The position numbers and the translations under genes were made by a program. A stretch of DNA of 45,036 bases from Spartobacteria bacterium (GTDB lineage: Bacteria; Verrucomicrobiota; Kiritimatiellia; RZYC01): contig RZYC01000027.1 of assembly GCA_009930475.1 (NCBI GenBank), forward strand, positions 1 through 45,036. Reading direction: 5' to 3'. The notes beneath the pieces were generated by a model, which was not told the DNA's origin, ran no database searches, and saw nothing but the letters and a program-made list of their open reading frames with translations. Position 1 is the first letter of the stretch. Every line of letters begins with the position of its first letter. This document shows, piece by piece, positions 9,781 through 21,800 of the stretch.

Positions 9781-9854
9781 ATGTATTGAGAGATGGAGAT
9801 GCGTTCTTTTGGCCGAATATATTGAAATATAAATATCATTTATTTTGTCTATTT

Positions 9855-12800
9855 ATGGGCATAAAGAGAATGAATATACGTGTGTTAGCATTGCTGTTCA
9901 TTGGAAGTGTATTTGCAAATTACAATGTGATTGGTGCTGTATTCGATGTTCGAAATTTGGCGGGCGGAGCTACGCCGAGTGCACCCGCAACCATATATTT
10001 GGGAGACACTGATTTGACCTTTCAATGTGATGCGTGGGCAACGTATAGCAACGCAGGGGGTGGCGCTCGTGTATACATCCATACGGGAAGTGACATTGCA
10101 AACGGGACTACGGGTGCAGTTTATGCTTATACAGGAGTAGAAGCGAAATCAAATATTTCCGGTATGTTTACTCAGACAGGAACATGGTATTGGGGCATAC
10201 TCATGCATTACAATTCAGACCCAAATCAATATGGATGGTACTGTAGAAACGCTACTTCTTGGGGAGGGGCGTGGGATACGCCAACCTCTGATCTGACGGT
10301 AACCGTCACCGCGCTCAACACCCCCACAGTCGGAACCATTGCAAAAGACGGGACGACTCCGTCGACGAAAATCAACCTGAGTTGGACGCGCGGTACATCG
10401 ACAACGGTGAAGGATACCGTAATTCTGCGATCGACCAGCAGTGATTTTACGGGGCCGTCGCAGGGAAGTGGGGTGACGCAGGGAACAACCATTAACTCGG
10501 ATGAATATGTTTTGTATAAGGGGGATGGGACGAGTACTTCTGACACAGGTTTATCGCCGAGCACCACTTATTATTATAAGATGTATGCCATCAATAATGA
10601 TTATTATTCAGCAGGTGTGACAGGTAATGCGACAACAGATGCGGCGACAGAGCCCACCATCACGGTTTCATCAGGAACGCTGGCTTTCGGGGATTTGTAC
10701 ATTAATCATACATCTTCAGTGAGCAGTTATACGGTGTCGGGGGCAAATTTGACTGCAGACATCACCAATACTGCGCCGACAGGATTTCAGATTTCTACAG
10801 CAAACGATTCTGGGTTCGGTTCAGAAGTTGTGCTTGCACAGGCTGGCGGCACCGTTAATGAAACAACGGTTTATGTCATTTTTGCGCCGGAAACAGCATC
10901 AAGTTTTGATGCCAATATTTTGGTTGCGAGCACGGACGCCGCTGATAAGACAAAGAATGTAACCGGTACAGGCCGCGCTCTACCCACAGATGTGACATGG
11001 GATGGTGGAGGAACGGGGAATGACTGGACCACGGATGATAACTGGGCGGATTCAACGTATGGGGCAACCTATCCGGCGGCGGGTAGTTCGACGATATTAC
11101 GATTTGGCGGAGCGACGGCATCGCCGAATAATGATTATCCGGCGGACAGTGCTTTTTCACAGATTCTGTTTAATACCGGCGCGGAATCACTGACGTTGGG
11201 CGGCAATGCGGTGACACTGCATTTGCAGGTGAAGAATGATGATGATAGTCTGCAAACCGTAAACAATGCGATCACCATGGGGACTGCGATGGCAGTGGAT
11301 GCCGAAGTTGGAGCGCTGACGCTGGGCGGAACGGTAGCGAATGGGGGATATCAGCTGACAGTGAAGGGTGGGCATGATGTAATAATGTCAGGTGCAGTCA
11401 GCGGAACAGGGAATATTCTTAAGCAGGAAACCGGAACACTTACGCTGAGCGGGGATAATAGCTCGCTGAATCCGGCAGATGCGGGCACAAGTCTATATAT
11501 TGATAATGGAACCGTTTATTTAGCCCATAATAATGCAGCCGGTAACAACACTGACGGTATTGATGTCGGTGCAGGATTTGCAGGTGAACATGGGCCGGCG
11601 ACGTTGTATGCCAAGGGGGGGATAACCGTTGCCAATGCGATTACAGCCCAACGTGAAGATGGCGAGACGAAAACGATTGGTAGTGACAGCACGACCGATG
11701 ATCAGACGTTTTCCGGTGGAGTAACGTTGGAAGAAAGTGTCACGTTAACGGCCGCGAGTGAGCATTCGGTGACGTTTTCAGGAAAGGTCACTGGTGCGGG
11801 AGGAATCACAAAAACGGGTGAAGGAACAGTTGTTCTTGCCGGTGCGGCGAATGATTTTGCTGGAGCTGTGGCGATTAGTGCCGGGACATTGCAGCTTAGC
11901 GGTGATGGTCGGATTCCTGATGGAGCGGCGGTTACGGTTGCAGGTACCTTGGATTTGAATGATATCAGCGATGCCATCGAGTCGTTTTCGGGCGCCGGTA
12001 CGGTAGACTTAGGTTCGGGTACGCTGACGGCTGGAAGTCCTTCAGACGGCGGTACTTTTTCCGGAAATATCACGGGTTCTGGTGGATTTACGTATAATGA
12101 ATCGGGTACAGACATTCTTTTCCTTACCGGTGCCAGCGATTTTGAAGGCGCATTGACATTGAATGATGGTATTTTACAGCTTCAGAATGCGGCGGCTGCC
12201 GGAACAGCAGCGGGGGGCGTGACGGTGGAAAGTGGTGCGGAACTAAGGTTGTTTACCGCTACTGCTGGCATTACATATAATGCAGATGCGTTGTTTCTTG
12301 CCGGAACGGGTGACGATGGTCTTGGGGCGTTGCGCAGTTACGGTGGTGATAACACCTGGCCGGGTGCAATCACACTGGCTGCTGACAGTCGCATCAATGT
12401 GTATGCCAATTCGCTTGTTTTGGATGTCACCGCCGGTAATGCTATTGCAGGCGCACATAATTTAACGTTGGGAGGCGATGGCAATATTACGATTAATGAT
12501 CCCATTGCAATATCGACGGGTTCGTTAACCAAGGATGGAGCAGGAACGCTGACGTTAAGCGGTGCGAATGATTTTACAGGTGCGACATTGGTGAGTGCCG
12601 GGGTGATGAACCTGCAGCATAATACGGCGATGGGGACGGTGGTTGGCGGGGCGACGGTTTCTTCCGGTGCGGCGTTGCAGCTGCAGGGCGGCATTGCTGT
12701 TGGTGCTGAAGCCTTGTCATTGAGCGGAACGGGTGTTTCATCCGACGGTGCACTGCGAAATATCAGCGGCGATAATTCCTATGCCGGTGCTATTACATTG

Positions 12801-15800
12801 GGCGCAGATTCCCGAATCAATTCGGATGCCGATACGCTGACTTTGGATGTGGCATCGGACAATGCTATTGACGGAACGTTTAATCTGGCTTTTGGTGGCG
12901 CGGGAGACATAACGGTAAATGATCCTATTGCCACGGGAACAGGCACATTGACCAAAGATGGTGCGGGCACGTTAACGTTGGCAGCGGCCAATACCTTTAG
13001 CGGTGCCACCGCGATTAATGCAGGTAATATTACGGTGGCATCAGGCGGTAATCTGGGATCCGGTTCCGATGTGTACGTCAAAAGCGGTGCAACGCTAACC
13101 ATCAACAACAGCTGCACGGTGGCCAGTTTACGTGAAGCGGGAATGGGCGATGCGGGTACGGCTTCCATTGCCTCCGGTCAGGTGCTCACCATTAACGGAG
13201 CTGACGATGGTACCTATTATATGAATACAATTTCAGGAGATGGCGGACTGACCTTTTCCGGGACCGGAACCTCCCATATGCAATTATATGGTGCGCCATC
13301 CTATACGGGCAATACAGTGATCAACAGCGGTACACTGGGGAGTAGCGATGTATTGGCCTCGCCCACGGTGTCGATCGCCGCCGGAGCGACTTTTGTTGCA
13401 GCGGATGATTATACATTTGCTGATGGCAAAACATTAGCCGGGATCAGCAGTTCGGATACGGCCAACCTTACCGCAACAGATCATACGGTGACCATGGCAT
13501 CGGGATCACTACTGACTTTTGAAGCGAATGATTCGTCGGCAGGTAAAATCACTGTGACGGGGAATCTGACCCTGAATGCCAATGCGGTGACGGTCAATGT
13601 GAGTGGAACGAAACTGGCTACGGGAACCTACACGTTATTGGATTGTTCCGGTACGTTATCCGGGACGATCGGGGCACTGACTGTTACAGGGCTGGGTCTG
13701 GCTGATAATACGTATGGCGAACTTTCTGTATCGGGGACAGAGGTGACATTGACGGTTTCTACCTATGCAGTGCCTACACTGGCGACAACGCCGGCATCAT
13801 CGATTGACACCACCTCGGCAACATTAGGCGGGGAAGTAACCCTGAGCGGCGGGAGCGCTATCAGTGATAGAGGGGTAGTGTACAAGACGACGTCTCCGGT
13901 AGCGATCAGTGACAATAAAACACAGATCGGGACAGGTATGGGTACGTTCAGTGTTTCTGTGGGAAGTTTGGCTGTAAATACGCGTTATTATCACCGAGCC
14001 TATGCCATAAATACCACAGGGACGGCTATGGGGGATGAAGCAGATTTCTATACACTGGCCAATGCACCCGGACAGCCCACCGTTGATACACCCACCGCTA
14101 GTAGTCTGAATGTAACTCTGGCTGTAAATGGTAACTCGGCAGCTACCGAGTTTGCAATTCGTACCGATTCAAAATATGTGCAGGCCGATGGTTCTTTGGA
14201 TGATAGTGAAGTGTGGCAGACGGTGGCAGTCTGGGGAGCAGTGACGATAACGGGATTGAGTGCGGGAACAGAGTATACTGTGGATGCAAAAGCTCGAAAC
14301 GGGGCGAATACGGAGACCGCATTCGGAACCTCTGCGAGTGCTTCAACGCGTCCAACCACTGTAACATGGAATGGGGAGGATGCAGATGATGCCAACTGGA
14401 AATCAGATGACAACTGGGTAGGAGATCAGTATCCGGCAGCATCAGCGAATACGATTTTGCGTTTTGCGGGAAGTACTCGAACCAGTCCGGTGAATAATTT
14501 TGATGCCGACAGTGACTTTGGATCGATCTATTTCAATTCCGGCGCAGATGCGTTCACATTGAGTGGGAATGACTTTGATCTCTTTGGTCGGATTGAGAAT
14601 AACGATGACAGTCTGCAAACGATCAATAACAACATCACTATGAGGGCGAATGTTGATATCAAGAGTACGGTGGATGGCGGAAGTATTGTTTTGGGCGGAA
14701 CGCTGAATACGGGTGCTGAGGATTATCGGCTTACGGTATCCAATGATTATGCGGTCACCATCACGGGAAACATTACCGGGGATGGGGATATTCTGAAAAA
14801 CAAAGCCGGAACACTCACACTAAGCGGTGATAACTCCTTTGCCAGTGATGATGTCACTGGACTGTATGTTGATCAGGGAACGGTATATCTGAACCATAAT
14901 AATGCGGTTTCCACCAATAATATTGATGTGGGCAGAGGGTACGGGGGAACGTCCTACGATGCGGCGTTGTATGCCATTGGTGCCCGGACTATTTCTAATC
15001 CGATTCATGTCAACAGTGAGGATAGTGGTTCTCGTACTATCGGTAGTGACAGTACTACGGACGATCAGGTGTTTACGGGTCCTGTTTCATTGGAAAAGAC
15101 CGCGAATTTCAATGCGGAGAGTGGTCATCTTGTAAAGTTTGAGGGGATAATCAGCGGGGATGGCGGCATTACGAAGACGGGAGCCGGAATGTTGAAGCTG
15201 GATGCCAATAATACGTTTACCGGCGATATTGCCATCAATAGCGGTGTGGTACGTGCACAAAAAAATGAAGCGTTGGGAACGGTTGATGGAAGCACGACGG
15301 TTGCTAATGGAACCGCGTTGGAAATTCAGGGAATTATTACGACGCCGGCCGAACCGCTGACGCTGTATGGAACGGGGATCAGTGATGGCGGTGCACTGCG
15401 AAATACAGCTAACGACAATACATTCGCCGGTCCCATTACACTGGCCTCGGCCAGCCGAATTAATTCGGATGGCGGAACGCTTACGCTGGATGTGGCATCA
15501 GGTAACGCCGTTGCCGGCGGCTTTGGATTAACCTTGGGTGGGGCAGGGAATATTACCGTGGCCGATCCGATTGCAACCGGTGCCAACACGGTGACTAAAG
15601 ATGGGGCTGGAACGGTGATTCTATCGGGAGTGAATACCTTCAGCGGGGCGCTGACGGTTAGTGCGGGTACGGTGCAGCTGGGGGCTTCGGACCGCATTGC
15701 CGATACGGTGGATGTTGCTGTAGCTGCAGATGCTACGCTGGCACTGGCAAATTTCAATGATACGATTGATTCGCTGACCGGGGCCGGACATGTGACATTG

Positions 15801-18800
15801 GGCTCCGGGACGCTGACGGTGGGTGGCAATGATGGCGACGCGATTTTTTCCGGTGATCTTTCCGGAATCGGTGGTTTTACCAAAACGGGCAGCGGAACGG
15901 TAACCCTGAGCGGGGCTAACTCGCATAGCGGGGCGACGGCTGTGAATGCCGGCGAATTGGAGATCAGTGGCGATTGTGATGATTCGGCGGTGACGGTGGG
16001 TGCAAGTGGATTACTGACGGGCAATGGCCCTGTGGATTCACTGACACTCAATGGTCGGGTTGCACCCAAAGAAGGGGCTGATGTGACGGTGACGCTGGTA
16101 GCGGATAACAACATAACGCTGAATAACGGGGGAAGTTTTGATGTGGATTTAGCTGCCCTGCCCTCCGGAACGGCGGGCGCTGACTGGGATTTGCTGCAAT
16201 CCACTGCAGGAATTATTGCGGCCAATGCATCCGGGACGTTTACCATTAATCTGTATGGGTCGATGGGCGGATTTGATCAGACGGCGGAGTATGCCTGGAA
16301 AATTATGGATGGTTCTGCGGCTGTGACAGATTTTGCTGCAGCTCGGTTTACGGTAACGGATACTTTGACATTACCTGAATCTGTGACGGGTGAATGGTCC
16401 GTTGAACAGGACGGCAATGACATTAATCTGGTGTATACGCCGTTACCTGCGATTACCATTGCAGGCGATGATCCGGCGTTTGGAAATGTGAGCATCAATC
16501 ATACGTCTGCTGAAAGGAGTTATACGGTGTCGGGGGCAAATATGCGGGCCGATGTGACGGTGACGGCTCCTGACAATTTTGGAATTAGTACGACCAGCGG
16601 GTCGGAGTATGACTCGTCGCTTACACTGTCGCCCACCGATGGAACGTTGGCTGAGACAACGATTTATGTGGTGTTTACACCAACAGCTGAAACGGATTAT
16701 TCTGGGAATATAACCCATGCCAGCACGGATGCTGTCACGCAGAACAAAGCAGCAAGCGGTGCAGGAGTGGCGCTGCCCGGGACCGCAACCTGGGATGGTG
16801 GTGGCGGTGATAACAACTGGAAAACGGATGACAACTGGACGGGTGGGGTTTATCCGGGTGCAGGTTCTGATACCGTTCTGAATTTTGCGGGTACCACCCG
16901 AACCAGCCCGGTGAACAATTATGATGCGGGCAGTACATTCGGAACCATCAATTTTAACGATGATGCCGGTTCATTCAGCCTGGGCGGGAATGCCTTCAAC
17001 CTGGCCACCTGTATTAATAATGCAGATGACAACCTGCAGACGATTGCGAATGATATTACGATGGATAAGGCTACGACAGAGATTGACACGGTGGGTGACG
17101 TTACGCTTTCCGGCAATATCAGCGGGACGGGATCCATTCTTAAGGAGGACGCAGGAACATTGATTTTGAGCGGCGATAATAGCTCGCTGTCTCCTTCAGG
17201 AACGCAATCGCTTTACATTGATCAGGGGGCTGTTCATCTGCAGCATTCCAATGCGGCTGGGGCGAGTGCCAAGGGGATTGATTTAGGGAAAGGAGTCACT
17301 GGCGGCGATAATTGGGATGCGGCATTGTATGCCTCCGGCGGAGTCACTATTCCCAATGCCATTACGGTGAAAAGTCAAAATGGCGGAAGTGCTGCGCTGG
17401 GGAGTGAGAGTACGACGGATGATCAGATATTCTCCGGTGCGGTGACCTTAGGGAAATCTGCGACGATGACTGCCGGAAGTGGGCACAGCGTAACGTTTTC
17501 CGGGGCTGTTGGCGGGGTTGGCGGAGTGACGAAAACGGGCGTTGGAACCGTCGTGCTTTCAAACGAGGGTAATGATTTCGGGGGTGATGTAACGATTAGT
17601 GCCGGTACGCTTCAGCTGGATGGTGGGAATGAACGGATTCCGGATGGTGCTGCTGTTTCTATTGCTGCATCGTCTGCGCTGGATCTGAACGATCAGGATG
17701 AAACGATTGAGTCCTTTAGCGGTGCGGGAAATGTTGACCTGGGAACAGGGACCCTGACAGCAGGATGCGGTGATGATGATTCTGCTCTTTCCGGTGTGAT
17801 CAGCGGGTCCGGCGGTTTTACATATAATGAAAGCGGTACGGATGTCTTTAAGTTGTCGGGAGCGAATGAATTTACGGGGGCTCTTACGCTCAGTGATGGG
17901 ATTCTTCAGTTGGAAAGTGCCAGTGCATCGGGCACTGCGGACGGTGGTGTATCGGTAGCCAGCGGTGCTGAACTGCGGTTGAATGATGCAGGGGATGGCA
18001 TTGCATTTAATGCGGATACATTGACGCTCAGCGGAACGGGGAATGGTGCGGCAGCTGGTGCCTTGCGTAATGTCGATGGTGATAACACGTGGCAGGGGGC
18101 GCTGGCTCTGGGGGCAGATACCCGCATGAATTCGGACGCGGATACGCTGACGGTGAGTGGCTCGATTGATGCAAACGGGAATACTCTGTATGTCGGTGGT
18201 TCCGGTGACATGGCCATAGCCACGCTTTCGGAGGGTTCTAAAACCACGGATAACGGGGCGCTGTTTAAAGATGGTACGGGGACGCTGAGTATTTCGGGTG
18301 CTAATGCGACGTTGAGCGGCAGTGTGTATGTGCGTGAGGGAAAGGTCTCGTTGTCTTCGGCCACGGCGATAGGTTCGAGCGGGACGGCTTATGTAGCGGA
18401 TGATGGTGATGTGGCGGCGTATCTGACCGTTTCTGCCGGGGCGTTGACCGTGGCAAAGGCCATTAACATTCCTAATAGCGGTATAGGCGGGGTATACATT
18501 GGCAATGAAGGGGCCGGCAGTGTGACTTTTTCCGGTGATTTCAGTGTGAACCGTGCATTTGACCTCATTAACACGGGGGGCGGTTCACTGACACTGAGTG
18601 GAACGATGGATTTGAACAGTGACGAACGGGATTTAGTTGTCGCTAATGATGTGACGGTGAGTGGGAAAATTACCAACGGCAGTTTGAAAAAGTCTGACGA
18701 TGGAACGCTGACGATCTCGAACACGGGGAATGATTACAGCGGAACGACATTTGTTTCGGCGGGTACATTAAAACTGGGCGCGGCAGGCGTCATTCCTGAT

Positions 18801-21800
18801 ACCTCCGATGTGGCGGTAAATGGAACGTTGAATCTGAATGGAAATAATGAGACCATTTCCGCTTTGGCAGGGTCGGGTTCGTTGACTTTGGGTGCTGGGA
18901 ATCTGATCTGTGGGGATGAAAGCGATACGACGTTCTCCGGAGTAACCACTGGATCGGGTGGTATCACGAAAAACGGTTCTGGTAAGCTGACTCTGAGCGG
19001 TGCGTCCTCCGGATATTCCGGTACTCTTACGGCCCATGCGGGAACATTAGTGGTGAACGCGGATTATTCCGGTGCAAACTGGACCGTCGCTTCCGGCGCG
19101 TCGTTGCAGGGTGTTGGATCACTTCAGGCGCTGTCTATTTCGGGCAATGTATCGCCGGGAGATGGGACGGCGAATGATGCGGCGCAGATGAGTTGTACAT
19201 CGGTTGCGTTGAATAGCGGTGTGTACACATGGAACTGCAGGGATTTGAATGAATCTGCCGGAACGGGTTATGATCAGATCTCAGCTAGCGGAGCAGTGAA
19301 TGTGGGTTCTGGATTTGAAATCGTATTGGATGATACGGGTATTGCAAATTGGGATTATACTCAGGATCATACCTGGACGGTTATCAGCGGCGGAAGTATG
19401 GCCAATTACGAGGCTGGTGATATCACGCTTGATGCGACAGGGTGGTCATCGGAACGTGATGGCGGGATCTTTTCGTTGATTGTTGATGAAGCTAACGGGG
19501 ATGTGAAAGTGATGTTTTCGGCGCAGACCCGTGTTATTTATGACGGCTTCATTTATGACGCAGGAACCCTTGATCTGGCCAGTGGTGGGGCAGGCTGGTT
19601 GTCGGTATGGTCGAAGCTTGATTTGAATGGGACTCCTGATTTTGACTATTCGGCCACATCTCTTCCGGGACCCTATGCTATTCCGGATTCACTTGGAGGA
19701 AAGAGCATCTTGGAAGCCACTGCGAATGCTTCCAGGGGCGGTCTAAAGCGCATGTTCCGTTCTGTGTCATCGGATACGTTATATGTGGCCTGGCGTCAGA
19801 GTTATTCAACCAGAGCTCAGAATCATTTTGCCGGTGTTCAGCTCCTGCAGGAAGACGGTACGAAAACCGTCTTCGGCGGCAAGGTGATCGGTACGACCGG
19901 TACAGAAGTAAACAGGCTGGGTCTTTATGAAGGTGATGCTACGACGACTTCGGTATCAGGTAACGCTTATCCCTCCAGCAAGGAACTCACTGCGGGATTT
20001 GGCAATGACTATTTAATCGTTATGCGTTATCAGTTCGCCAGTGATCTGCTTTCGATCACGGCATATAAAAATGGAAAAATAGCCGCCGAAGAACCGCTTG
20101 ATATGTATTGGGCGACCAATCGCACGGTCGAGATTGCGGATATCGGAGGCCTTATTCTCTGTGGTGGTTCTTATGCGGCCGGCACGAGTATTGGCAATAC
20201 GTACTTCGATGAAGTTCGAGTGGGTACGAATTGGAATGAAGTGGTTCGTTCCGGTGGTATTGATGGAGATATTCCTGCCGGACCTACGGCTTCGCTGGTG
20301 TTTGTCGGCGCTGACTATGACGGCTCCAAAACATCGACTTCAATCACCGACGCGGAGTTGGTTGGAAACGGAGGATTTGGTAAGCTGGATGTGGCGGTGA
20401 AGTGGACTGCAAACACAGCTCAGGGGATGTTTGTCACCAATGATGCGAGTGATAAAAATACCACAGATTATATCTTCTCCACTGAAGGTCGTATTTTACC
20501 AAACTGGGATGTGGTGGTCTCTCACGATAAAGTGGAAACAGAGCAGGGTGAAGATAATATCTTTAACAAAAATGATGGGTCCATGTGGGTGTATGGTGAA
20601 AATGGTGATTTGGTGGTCACGACAGTGGTCGAGGAAGCGTTTAACGTGCTAGAAAGTTCGATTGGCGATACCTATTATATCACCGTCAGCGGAGAGAATA
20701 ACGGAGGACTGGACATGACGTCCGAGGGTGCGACGGTTGTTGCTCCTAATGATGCCAATGCGGTGCCGGTGACACGCGGTATTACGATCAATCAGAATAT
20801 GCAGTTTACCGTGACCGATGATGATGATGTGGCACCGGTCAACCTGAGGGATAGTACTCCTTTCGCAGCGACTGCCAAAACAGATGCAGACATCCGAACC
20901 GGAAGTTGGACATTGACCCTGACAGAGGTGGTGAAAGATGTTTATAGCGGAATTAGCGATGGCAATAGCGTCGGTTCTGCGCCAACGTTTTCCATGCGAA
21001 ATAATGCCGATGCATATCTTATTTCGAATCAAGTCTTCAGTGCGGATCCGAGTAGCACAGCGTCCAACATCGCTGTGACACTGACACACACTTCTATTGC
21101 GGCGATGGATGAAGAGGATACGGATCTTGGAACCTATGATGTACTGGTGACGTTGAATGATAGCGACAATGATCGACCCGGCGATTATTTGGCTCTGTCG
21201 AATGCCCTCGTGGCAACCATTACTGTGACGGATGATGACACGACACCGCCAACCATAGGGACTGCATCTACCGATGCAGGTACTGCGTGGACCAATGTTA
21301 ATACCATCGATCTTTCATGGGATGCCGCCACCGATGTTTCGGGCATTGCCTATTATCATTATACGGCACTGGGCGATCCTGCACCTGAATCAACGAACGT
21401 TGGTACTAGTGTAGCCAATACGATAACCAGTATATCAAGCATTGATGTGAGCGGTTCAAATGGTGAATTGACGGGGTATGTTTTTGCCGTAGACAATGAT
21501 ACGGATCGCGGAAATGATGATCGTTTGAAATCGGACAATATGAGTTATGTGGTCAAGCTGGATCATGTTGCACCAACCGCCCCTTCCGGTCTGGGTGCTG
21601 CTCAGGGCAGCGATCCCACAGCTGAAATTAACTTGAGCTGGACCGCATCAGTTGACGATGGATATTCTCCATGGGATACCTATAAAATATACTATACATC
21701 TGATGGAGAAGCTCCGACAAAAGCCAGTTCCTCGGTCGATTCCACCGATTACTCCACATTGGATACCCGTACCACCACCAGCGTAACGCTGGATGATGTT

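Larger units (their letters stand above)
8873..9854. other. Long repeat-rich intergenic region between peroxiredoxin and the giant gene
   Basis: About 980 bp without an established gene, between divergent transcription units. 8873-9300 is moderately AT-rich and holds one tiny reading frame with a strong ribosome-binding site (9038-9106). From 9378 to 9780 it is almost entirely short palindromes: three TTCCARNCATTGGAA copies, GC-rich hairpins and an AT-rich CAATCATTG palindrome. The frame of the giant gene happens to stay open back to 9309 across these repeats, but the translation looks like repeat-encoded noise rather than protein. Confidence 0.7.

Noticed and set aside
15326-16246. 306-codon minus-strand frame inside the giant gene
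   Set aside because: Antisense to repetitive Gly/Thr/Ala codons, giving a Pro/Ser/Val-rich artefact.
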